From Pseudoalteromonas denitrificans DSM 6059 (lineage in GTDB: Bacteria; Pseudomonadota; Gammaproteobacteria; Enterobacterales; Alteromonadaceae), in contig NZ_FOLO01000001.1 in assembly GCF_900112265.1 (NCBI RefSeq), positions 83,963 to 147,962 on the forward strand: 64,000 bases of DNA, given 5' to 3'. The position numbers were made by a program, and so were the translations under genes. Below are positions 49,967 through 58,087 of the stretch, piece by piece; position 1 is the first letter of the stretch; each line of letters opens with the position of its first letter. The notes beneath the pieces were generated by a model that saw nothing but the letters and a program-made list of their open reading frames with translations, had not been told where the DNA came from and made no database searches.

Positions 49967-52900
49967 GTGGTGACAAATCAGCAAATCAGCTCTGAACTTC
50001 ATAAAAAAAATATTGAAAATATATTGCCGTTAACGTCACTACAAACGGGCATGTTGTACCATGATTTAGTTGAACGAGAACAAGGTAAAAGTGGCAAGTC
50101 TTATAACCAGCAATTAAGCTTTAGGATCAGCGGACCACTGAATAAAATTGCTTTTGAATTGAGCTGGCAACAGTTAATAAATAGGCATGCAGCGCTTCGA
50201 ACTGTGTATAAACATGATAAAGCAGCAGAGCCTATGCAAATAGTCTTACGCAAACGAAATTTTACTCTCCATTATATCGATTTAAGTGCTTTAAATAATA
50301 TTCAACAACAAGAACAATTACATATAAATATTAAACAAGATCGTGCCTTAGGGTTTGATATTGAAAACGAATTATTGTTACGTCTGACTCTAGTTAAAAT
50401 AAGTCCAAAAGAACATTGGGTATTATGGTCCTTTCACCACATCGTACTTGATGGTTGGTGTATTACCCCTTTGCAGCAAGAGCTATTTTCTTTTTATGAA
50501 CATAATCTAAAAAATACACAAACGCATCTTTCTCCTGCACCCGCTTATAGTGACTATGTTGAATGGATCCGACGCCAAGATTTACATTTAGGATTCTGGC
50601 ATCAGCAACTTAAAGGTTTCTATGATGTAACTTCGCCACCCTTAGCCATTTTTCAACAAGCTGTCAATCAGAACAAAGATGAACAACCGGGGTATAGTAT
50701 TGTTACTGCGCGAGTTCAAGGTAAAACCTATCAAAAAATGCAAGCTTTAGGTCAGAAAACAGGTGCAACATTAAGTACGCTTATTCATGCTATTTGGGGA
50801 ATTTATCTTGGTAAAGTTAATGACTGTAACGATGTTGTTTTTGGTAGTGTTCAGTCAACGAGACCTATGGCGCGTGGTCAATTTGATAACCTTATAGGCT
50901 TGTGTATAAATACGATTCCATGTCGAATTAAATTTAATCAGACGTCTAACTTTTATCAAATAGCCAAACAAACTCAAGACGATTTTTTAGGTTATATAGA
51001 ACATGGCACTACTGGACTTAGTGATATTAAAGAGCAATGCTCTACCTCTAAGTCATTATTTGATCATTACATTGCATTTGAAAACTACCCTGCCATTGAC
51101 CAAGATTCTGAGGGTAGGGAAGTGCTCTCTAAAGATTTATACGCAGATCAAATGACGGCTTTTATGCCAACGTCTTATCATTTTCATTTGTCGGTATTTC
51201 CTGCTAAAGATGAACTTGAAATTGCATTTAAATATAAAGCTCACTATGTTGAAGCTGAAAATATTGAGTCGATTGCACAAAGTTTTATCCAGTTAGCTGA
51301 ATGTCTGGTAACTCAACCTGAATGTGCAGTCAATAACATTCCATTATTAAACGACAGACAACAATACATAATAAAACAGCATTCGCAAGGGGCTAAAAAA
51401 ATAGTAAATAGTAATAATGTGATTGAGTTGTATCAGAAGAATATTAACAAGATTAAGCATCAACAGGCCTTGGTTGATACACACTTTAGCTTAACCCATG
51501 AGCAATTGGATAATGCTTCAAATAGACTTGCGCAATCAATTGTAAGCTCTGGTTATGATGGTCCCGTTGCTCTATTAGGGTATGCATCAGCACAAATGGT
51601 AATTGCCATGTTTGCCTGTTTAAGGTTAGGCATCGCTTATATTCCCCTTGATCCAAGTAATCCTATAAAACGTACTCAGGCTATTTTAACAGCTGCAAAA
51701 GCAAAATTAGTGATAAGTAATATCAGTGAAAAAACAAGCGTAGATCATGTGTTATTTAATCATGATGGTTGCAGAGCAATTTATATTGATATGAATGAAT
51801 TGCAATCTTTAAAAGAGCCTAACTCTGACACTTTTGTTAATAAAGCTCAAATAGACTCAGACGCATATATTATTTTTACCTCAGGCTCTACTGGTGAACC
51901 TAAAGGGGTACCAGTAAAACAAAAAGCTTTGCTTAATTATATTTTGTGGAGTCAAGATAAGTTTTCATTAGATGCCGCTGATAGCAGTATTTTGCTCACA
52001 TCATTTTGCTTTGATCTTGGCTATACAGCTCTGTTTGGTAGCTTAATATGGGGCGGTACTTTACATATTGCTAATGAACAGCAACGTAGAGATCCTAATT
52101 GGCTGAATCATTATTTAGTAAAAAATCCTATTAGCTTCATAAAAATAACACCTTCATACTTACATATGTTGATAAAAACAGTGGGGGCTCAGCAATTATT
52201 TAACAATAGTAAACTGAAAAGTTTGATCTTAGGTGGTGAAGAGCTTGACTATGCTGACCTTGAAGCTTTACATCGATATCAACCTTTGTTGAATATTTAT
52301 AATCATTATGGTCCAAGTGAAAATACCATAGGTTGTAGTGCACATTTTTTGACTGACACTGACTTTATTAGGCAACAGCAAGTGATAGGTGAACCTGCTT
52401 TTAATGTGCAAAATTATGTCTGTGGTTCTGATATGGCACTATTGCCTGCATATGTTGAAGGTGATTTATATCTGGGTGGAGAGCAGTTAATCAACTCGTA
52501 TCTAGATAAAAAAAACAATTCAGGTCGACTGGTAACTTGCTTTGAAATAGATAATAAAAAACTTTATAAAAGTGGTGATAGGGCATATAGAGATCATAAG
52601 GGGTTATTGGTTTTTTCTGGCAGAGAGGAACAAAGTTGTAAAATTGACGGTTATAGAGTTGATTTAAAATCAATTCAACGAATTTTGATTGAACATGATC
52701 AAATTAAAGATGCTTTGGTAACACATTTTAAAGACAAAGATAATCTGAGCAAAATTATTGCTCTTTTAATCCCAGAAGCAAGCTACACAATCACATTAGA
52801 ATCTTTAAGGGACTGGCTGAGCAATCAATTACCTTCATATATGTTACCGTCTGAACATATCATGGTATCGCGCTTTCCTATTACAGCTAATGGTAAATTA

Positions 52901-53989
52901 GATCAGAAAAAACTTACCGAATTCTGGCAGCATAGCTTCCAATCTTCAGTCGATAATTCAGCGAATAAACCGATTAATCATACAGAATTTGTATTGCTTA
53001 AAATATGGCAGAAAATTTTATTTCGTGATCATATTAGCATTAATGACGATTTTTTTGCGCTTGGAGGTCATTCAATTAAAGCCATTCTATGCCTTGGTGA
53101 AATGCGAAAGCAATTGTCGATTGAGTTACCCATTCAGAGTATTTTTAATAACCCTACAATAAGCAAGTTGGCCAAACTTATTAATCAGAAACGGTATGAT
53201 ATGAGTGCCGATAATCAGCAACATGTTTTATTACCTCTAGATATCAGGCACAAAAAAGCACAGCAAGTCGTTTATTGTTTGCCACCAGCAATCGGTACAC
53301 CAACAATTTATAAAGAACTTTTTATGGCGTTAAACTTACCACTCAATGCATATGGTTTTCAATGTGGTGGTTTTATGTCTGAAGATTCAAACGCGCTGTC
53401 ACTTGAGACGCTAGCCGATATAGCTGCCGAGCAAATTAGCGAACATTATCAAGGCATAAAACAACAAAGTAATGCACTGATTATGGCCTATTCTTTTGGT
53501 GGAATATTAGCTTTGGAAGTTGGCAAAAGATTAGAAACAAAAGGCATTAAATTACCTATGGTTTTGATTGACGCCAGCTTGAGTCAAAATCAAGATGTGA
53601 CTCAGTACTCACTTACAGCCCTTAAAGAAAACAGTTATTGGCGAGGCGTAATTGGTATTTTGGAAGAGAGTTGTAGTGAAGCGCAGTTTGATAAAATTAC
53701 ACAGGGTGCTGTTAATAATCAGCAGCGTATGTTGCGTTATTTAAATACTCACGAACAAGATTTGAAATTGATCAACTCTCCTTTGGTTTGCATTGAAGCT
53801 AATGCAAACCTAGCGTCTGCAAGCATGATTGATTTTGCTAATAAAACGTCTCAAAAAATCTTAGTTTTGAAAACGCCTGGTGATCATTTTAGTATTTTTC
53901 AGCCACCTAACATCGAGATTTTATTGGAAAATTTAAGAGATACATTAAAAGACTTTTTAGAGGAAGCAAGTTTGGAGGTGCTTTCATGA
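49967..53989 (+). CDS. Single-module NRPS: condensation-adenylation-PCP-thioesterase
   Basis: A 1340-aa synthetase. The condensation domain (about 15-450) has intact HHxxxDG (H157-G163, HHIVLDG). The adenylation domain (about 460-960) has F637TSGSTGEPKG, HYGPSENT, a YKSGDRAYRDHKG segment and PITANGKLDQKKL. Aligned to GrsA, the specificity residues read D683 L684 T687 K726 I754 G756 H780 I788 G789 K, i.e. DLTKIGHIGK, one change from the aspartate code DLTKVGHIGK. The PCP has LGGHSIK (S1036) and a type I thioesterase (about 1080-1330) has AYSFGG (S1176) and GDHFSIF. There is no epimerase or methyltransferase. The TE implies the last module of an assembly line although the gene comes first. The start GTG 49967 follows GGAAG. 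Confidence 0.92.
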   Translation: MVTNQQISSELHKKNIENILPLTSLQTGMLYHDLVEREQGKSGKSYNQQLSFRISGPLNKIAFELSWQQLINRHAALRTVYKHDKAAEPMQIVLRKRNFTLHYIDLSALNNIQQQEQLHINIKQDRALGFDIENELLLRLTLVKISPKEHWVLWSFHHIVLDGWCITPLQQELFSFYEHNLKNTQTHLSPAPAYSDYVEWIRRQDLHLGFWHQQLKGFYDVTSPPLAIFQQAVNQNKDEQPGYSIVTARVQGKTYQKMQALGQKTGATLSTLIHAIWGIYLGKVNDCNDVVFGSVQSTRPMARGQFDNLIGLCINTIPCRIKFNQTSNFYQIAKQTQDDFLGYIEHGTTGLSDIKEQCSTSKSLFDHYIAFENYPAIDQDSEGREVLSKDLYADQMTAFMPTSYHFHLSVFPAKDELEIAFKYKAHYVEAENIESIAQSFIQLAECLVTQPECAVNNIPLLNDRQQYIIKQHSQGAKKIVNSNNVIELYQKNINKIKHQQALVDTHFSLTHEQLDNASNRLAQSIVSSGYDGPVALLGYASAQMVIAMFACLRLGIAYIPLDPSNPIKRTQAILTAAKAKLVISNISEKTSVDHVLFNHDGCRAIYIDMNELQSLKEPNSDTFVNKAQIDSDAYIIFTSGSTGEPKGVPVKQKALLNYILWSQDKFSLDAADSSILLTSFCFDLGYTALFGSLIWGGTLHIANEQQRRDPNWLNHYLVKNPISFIKITPSYLHMLIKTVGAQQLFNNSKLKSLILGGEELDYADLEALHRYQPLLNIYNHYGPSENTIGCSAHFLTDTDFIRQQQVIGEPAFNVQNYVCGSDMALLPAYVEGDLYLGGEQLINSYLDKKNNSGRLVTCFEIDNKKLYKSGDRAYRDHKGLLVFSGREEQSCKIDGYRVDLKSIQRILIEHDQIKDALVTHFKDKDNLSKIIALLIPEASYTITLESLRDWLSNQLPSYMLPSEHIMVSRFPITANGKLDQKKLTEFWQHSFQSSVDNSANKPINHTEFVLLKIWQKILFRDHISINDDFFALGGHSIKAILCLGEMRKQLSIELPIQSIFNNPTISKLAKLINQKRYDMSADNQQHVLLPLDIRHKKAQQVVYCLPPAIGTPTIYKELFMALNLPLNAYGFQCGGFMSEDSNALSLETLADIAAEQISEHYQGIKQQSNALIMAYSFGGILALEVGKRLETKGIKLPMVLIDASLSQNQDVTQYSLTALKENSYWRGVIGILEESCSEAQFDKITQGAVNNQQRMLRYLNTHEQDLKLINSPLVCIEANANLASASMIDFANKTSQKILVLKTPGDHFSIFQPPNIEILLENLRDTLKDFLEEASLEVLS

Positions 53990-54222
53990 AAAAATAAGAA
54001 AGCTGTAATAAAAAATCGTCAGCAAACTGTTTTACTGTAATCAGGTAGTTTCGCTGTTCTTTATAAATTTATTGTTATTACCCAAGTTATCTCGAGATGA
54101 ACTTAATTGCGCTCTTTATATGATTTGGATGATAGGCCAAGTTGATTTATGTCTCCCTTAGTGGAAATAACTTTATTAATTTGGAATTACGCTCATTTTG
54201 ATGAAATTAAAAGGAACCGATC
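53990..54222 (+). other. Spacer between NRPS and accessory genes
   Basis: 233 bases with no gene and no clear terminator. It probably holds a secondary promoter for the downstream accessory genes. Confidence 0.3.
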
Positions 54223-54861
54223 ATGACTAAAGTAACAACAGATAGCGAAGCTACAAAAAAAGAAACACAAAAAAAAGCACCCACAAAAAAAGAGGCTGCT
54301 AAAAAGACCGCAGAACCAGTTAATGAGACACAAACTGAAGCGCAAACCCCGATTGCGATAGATAAGGCCATTCCTCAGGCAATTATTGAAAAGTATAGCA
54401 AATGGTCATTCGGAGCGGGTCTTATCCCTGTGCCAGCAATTGATTTGGTTGCACTTACAGCTATTCAATTAAAGATGGTTGCTGAAATAGCAGAAGCTTA
54501 CGGTGAATCATTTAGTGAAAACCGTGTTAAGTCGGTTGTAACAGCGTTACTAGGGGGTGCCATACCTCAAACATTAACAACTGGCGGGATCAGCTCAACA
54601 CTTAAGGCGATTCCAATATTTGGCTCTGTCGTTGGTATGGCAACTATGCCTTTAATATCAGCTGCTGCAACTTATGCCATAGGTGCGACTTTCATTAATC
54701 ACTTTGAAAGCGGCGGAACCTTACTTGATATCAACCTCTCAGATATGAAAGAAAGCGTTAAAGAAAACATTAAAAAGTATAAAAATAAGAATAAAAAACT
54801 AGTTGAAGAAGCTAAAAATGAAGTAACGGAAGAAGAAAAAGCGGCTACTGAAGACGCTTAA
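54223..54861 (+). CDS. DUF697-type membrane-associated protein
   Basis: A 212-aa protein with a Lys/Ala/Thr-rich N-terminal 45 residues, then a DUF697-like domain (about 50-170): SFGAGLIPVPAIDLVALTAIQLKMVAEIAEAYG, amphipathic and hydrophobic helices with several GG/GA pairs (LLGGAIPQTLTTGG, GSVVGMATMPLISAAATYAIG), and an acidic/Lys C-terminal coil. DUF697 domains accompany some GTPases and stress proteins; no GTPase is fused here. AAGGA precedes the ATG. Its place between the NRPS and the exporter suggests a membrane role in producing or tolerating the product; the function is not known. Confidence 0.7.
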   Translation: MTKVTTDSEATKKETQKKAPTKKEAAKKTAEPVNETQTEAQTPIAIDKAIPQAIIEKYSKWSFGAGLIPVPAIDLVALTAIQLKMVAEIAEAYGESFSENRVKSVVTALLGGAIPQTLTTGGISSTLKAIPIFGSVVGMATMPLISAAATYAIGATFINHFESGGTLLDINLSDMKESVKENIKKYKNKNKKLVEEAKNEVTEEEKAATEDA

Positions 54862-54883
54862 TATCCTGTTTAGGTATTAACTT

Positions 54884-54918
54884 AAACCGGTAGTACTTTT
54901 AATTTCTGCCGGTTTTCA
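54884..54918 (+). terminator. Terminator-like hairpin after the DUF697 gene
   Basis: AAACCGGTAG (54884-54893) / CTGCCGGTTT (54906-54915), 10-bp stem with one G-T pair and a 12-base loop, followed by a short T stretch. It may partly separate the next genes. Confidence 0.5.
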
Positions 54919-54945
54919 TTGTTATTTAATTAACAGGAACTTTTG

Positions 54946-55158
54946 ATGACGATAATAATTGTTTTTTTCTATATCGCGCTATGTTTTTATGCAGGTTTCG
55001 CTGGGAGAAATAGCACTATAGGGCCTATAGGATATTTTCTTTTAGCTTTTTTACTGAGTCCTGTTTTGGTGCTAATTTTTTTAGTTATTTGCCAAATAGG
55101 ATCAACTAAAAATTGCAGCCGTAACTTAGAGCAGAACAATCGTACCATTGACAATTAA
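54946..55158 (+). CDS. Small membrane protein of the lipopeptide cluster
   Basis: A 70-aa protein with two membrane segments (about 2-20, TIIIVFFYIALCFYAGFAG, and 28-50, GYFLLAFLLSPVLVLIFLV) and a polar Asn-rich tail. ATG 54946 has AGGA at a good distance. It is 27 bases before the exporter gene. The family is not recognised; a similar two-segment pattern occurs at 13747-13956. Confidence 0.65.
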   Translation: MTIIIVFFYIALCFYAGFAGRNSTIGPIGYFLLAFLLSPVLVLIFLVICQIGSTKNCSRNLEQNNRTIDN

Positions 55159-55185
55159 ACTACTATTTATTGAGTTACCCCGTAC

Positions 55186-56844
55186 ATGAATGTTTTTGAA
55201 CTTGTAAACCGGGAATTGAGAATCGATAAGAAGAAATTCTTTACGCTTGCTTGTATTTCCGGCTTAGCTAATGCCGCCGTATTAGCTGTTATTAATACTT
55301 CTGCTCAACATGTCTCTGATAAAGAAGACACTTTATATTATCTGGCTATTTTTGTAGTCATAGTGGCTATTTATGTGGTTGCACAAAAGCAGCTCATGTT
55401 TGCTGCAACGGCCCATGTTGAACAAGCTATCAACAATTTACGATTAAAATTGGTTGAAGATATTAGGCGAAGTGAGCTCAGTACAATAGAAAAAATAGGT
55501 AAAGAAGAAATCTATACTATTATCAGCAAAGAATTACAGACTATGTCACAGGCATCTACTTTATTTGTGATTGTTGGCCAGGCCAGTGTTCTGATATTCT
55601 TTACCATGATTTATATTGCTTGGCTATCTTTGGCTGCATTTATTCTCACAATCTTTTTTGTTTCCATTGGGGCTGGTTTGCATTTATTACGCTCTCGTGA
55701 AGTGAGGGGCTACCTTAAAAAATCTTTTGATAAAGAAAACCAGTTGGTTACGCGTTTGTCAGATTTACTCGATGGCTTCAAAGAAGTGAAGCTAAGTAGT
55801 AAAAGAGCCGATGATCTTGAGAAACAAATATTTAAACTATCAGATGAAGTTGCTGAAACTAAAATAAAAACGCAAAGCATTTATTCAAGTGACTTTGTAA
55901 TGTCACAATCAACATTTTTTGTATTGACGGGATCTATGGTTTTCTTTGTTCCTATTTTATCCTCTGTTTATCCTGATGTTGTTATGAAAGTGACTACTAC
56001 CTCGCTATTTTTAATTGGTCCTATTTCAAATATTGTCAGTGGGATTCCGATATTTGCTAATGCAAATGCAGCTATTCGTAATGTGATTGAATTGGAGGAA
56101 AAGCTTAAGTCTAATATTCCATGCCACCAAGAAGAAGCGGCAGATCAACTGCCGCAAAATTTTGCGACAATTACTTTAAGCAAATTGCATTTCACCCATG
56201 CCGACAACGGTAATGGAGGTGATAAATCATTTGCTGTAGGTCCAATTGATTTTACTATTAAGAAAGGGCAAACAATTTTTATTACTGGTGGAAATGGGAG
56301 CGGAAAAACAAGTTTTATCCGATTATTAACAGGTTTATATCCTGCTGATGGCGGCACAATTAATGTTGACCGCAGGCCAGTAAATAATAATAACCTGGAA
56401 AGTTACCGTAATTTGTTTTCTGCGGTCTTTTCTGACTTTCATTTGTTTCAGCATTTTTATGGTATGGGAGAAGTTGATTTTGAAGAAGCAAATTCTTGGC
56501 TGAATTACTTGGAAATGTCGCATAAAGTGAGCATTAAAAATCAAGGTTTTAGTACGACAAGGCTTTCGACTGGACAACGTAAGCGATTGGCTTTATTGGC
56601 TACAGCATTAGAAAGTAGGCCTATTTGTATTTTTGATGAGTGGGCTGCGGATCAAGACCCTGGTTTTAGAGACAAGTTTTATACCGAAATTTTACCCAGA
56701 TTGAAAGCGCGAGGCCAAACTATAATCGCTATTACTCATGATGATAAATACTTTCATCTTGCTGATACACATATGAAAATGGTAGATGGCATGTTATTAC
56801 CTTCAAACGGTATCAGTAAGGAGGTAATTACTCATGCAGGTTAA
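55186..56844 (+). CDS. Cyclic-peptide/siderophore-type ABC exporter (fused membrane and ATPase domains)
   Basis: A 552-aa half-transporter of the SyrD/PvdE class that exports NRPS products across the inner membrane. Six membrane segments occupy about 15-300. The ATPase follows, with Walker A GGNGSGKTS (about 367-375), signature LSTGQRKRL and Walker B ICIFDEWAADQDP; the family-typical DEWAADQDP is exact. The last codons overlap the SPFH gene by 11 bases, so the two are coupled. Its presence is direct support that the cluster makes an exported, probably cyclic, peptide. Confidence 0.92.
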   Translation: MNVFELVNRELRIDKKKFFTLACISGLANAAVLAVINTSAQHVSDKEDTLYYLAIFVVIVAIYVVAQKQLMFAATAHVEQAINNLRLKLVEDIRRSELSTIEKIGKEEIYTIISKELQTMSQASTLFVIVGQASVLIFFTMIYIAWLSLAAFILTIFFVSIGAGLHLLRSREVRGYLKKSFDKENQLVTRLSDLLDGFKEVKLSSKRADDLEKQIFKLSDEVAETKIKTQSIYSSDFVMSQSTFFVLTGSMVFFVPILSSVYPDVVMKVTTTSLFLIGPISNIVSGIPIFANANAAIRNVIELEEKLKSNIPCHQEEAADQLPQNFATITLSKLHFTHADNGNGGDKSFAVGPIDFTIKKGQTIFITGGNGSGKTSFIRLLTGLYPADGGTINVDRRPVNNNNLESYRNLFSAVFSDFHLFQHFYGMGEVDFEEANSWLNYLEMSHKVSIKNQGFSTTRLSTGQRKRLALLATALESRPICIFDEWAADQDPGFRDKFYTEILPRLKARGQTIIAITHDDKYFHLADTHMKMVDGMLLPSNGISKEVITHAG

Positions 56845-58003
56845 TCTTATGCCAGGGCTTGTGCCCTTAATTGTTTTAATTTTGGGTCTTATCATCAGTT
56901 TAATTTATTACTGGGTACGACGTTATCCTGAGCGTTATGCCATAACGCGTTTTTTACATAGAAATAAAGCGCAACTTTTATTGAGTACTTTGTGTTTTAT
57001 CTTACTTGGATTAGTGTTAATTCCTGTGATTTTTATTCCCGTACCATATGGTCATTCAGCTGTGATTTGGGCTAGGTTTCAAGGCGGTACCTTGATGAAT
57101 GTTCATCTTGATGAAGGGACTTTACTGGTCATGCCTTGGGACAGAGTATATATCTATTCCACGCAATATAAGGTGTTGGAACATGAATTTGAAGCGGCTA
57201 CGAAAAATGGGTTATCGATACGGATCAATACAGTTATCCGTTATCGCGTAAAGGAAAGTACCTTATCGCATTTACATGTCAATGTGGGTGAAGATTATGT
57301 TAATCGTTTGCTATTACCTGAAATTGGCTCTCGGGCACGTATAGAAATAGCCAAACATACTGCTGAGGAAGTGTATGCAACACAACGCCTAGATGTGCAA
57401 AATAAAATATCAAAATCCCTCCAAGGAGATGTAGGTTTATCCGGTCAGTCAACATGTATGAATAAGAACAAAAATGTCGATGTTAATTGTAAATCCTCTG
57501 ATTATATTGAGCTGCAAGAATTTTTGATTCGAGAGATAGTGCTACCTGAAGGGATCCATGAAGCAATCGTCAGAAAAATAGAAAAAACGTATCTCAGAGA
57601 TGAATATGAAACTCGAATAGAGATAGCGACTAAAGAAGCCGATCGTAAACTTGAAGAAGCTAGGGGGATCGCTGGATTTCAAGAAATTGTTAAAAAAGGT
57701 ATTTCGGAAACTTACCTACGTTGGCGAGGCATTGAAGCAACATTAGATTTAGCGAAATCAAATAATGCCAAAGTTGTGGTTATTGGTGGTGGTCGTGATG
57801 GATTGCCTATTATTCTAAATACTGAAAGCACTCACTCTGTGCAAAATGATAATTCTAATTTAGAAAAAGCACTTAATGACAAAACAAAAATACAAAACGC
57901 AGTTCAAGTCGTTAAAGGTGTAACGAGTAAAGTTAAAGGTGATGATCAGCAAGTCAAAAAAGATGTCAAAGCTGACGATGAAAGGGTGATCCAGTTTAAC
58001 TAG
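56834..58003 (+). CDS. SPFH/band-7 (prohibitin-like) membrane protein of the lipopeptide cluster
   Basis: A 389-aa protein with two N-terminal membrane segments (about 8-28 and 47-70), then an SPFH domain (about 70-270: IPVPYGHSAVIWARFQGG, IRINTVIRYRV, LLLPEIGSRARIEIAKHTAEEV). After it come a charged helix (RIEIATKEADRKLEEARGIAGFQE) and a Lys/Asp-rich tail. AAGGAGG eight bases upstream fixes ATG 56834, inside the exporter gene. SPFH proteins form membrane microdomain scaffolds. Strict coupling to an exporter is unusual and suggests a role in assembling the export machine or protecting the membrane from the lipopeptide. Confidence 0.88.
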   Translation: MQVNLMPGLVPLIVLILGLIISLIYYWVRRYPERYAITRFLHRNKAQLLLSTLCFILLGLVLIPVIFIPVPYGHSAVIWARFQGGTLMNVHLDEGTLLVMPWDRVYIYSTQYKVLEHEFEAATKNGLSIRINTVIRYRVKESTLSHLHVNVGEDYVNRLLLPEIGSRARIEIAKHTAEEVYATQRLDVQNKISKSLQGDVGLSGQSTCMNKNKNVDVNCKSSDYIELQEFLIREIVLPEGIHEAIVRKIEKTYLRDEYETRIEIATKEADRKLEEARGIAGFQEIVKKGISETYLRWRGIEATLDLAKSNNAKVVVIGGGRDGLPIILNTESTHSVQNDNSNLEKALNDKTKIQNAVQVVKGVTSKVKGDDQQVKKDVKADDERVIQFN

Positions 58004-58087
58004 CACTCTGCATGCAAAGTAACCTGTAAGTGAAATTAATAATATAGAAGATGTTGAATAACAATAAATAATAAAAAGGACGCTTAG

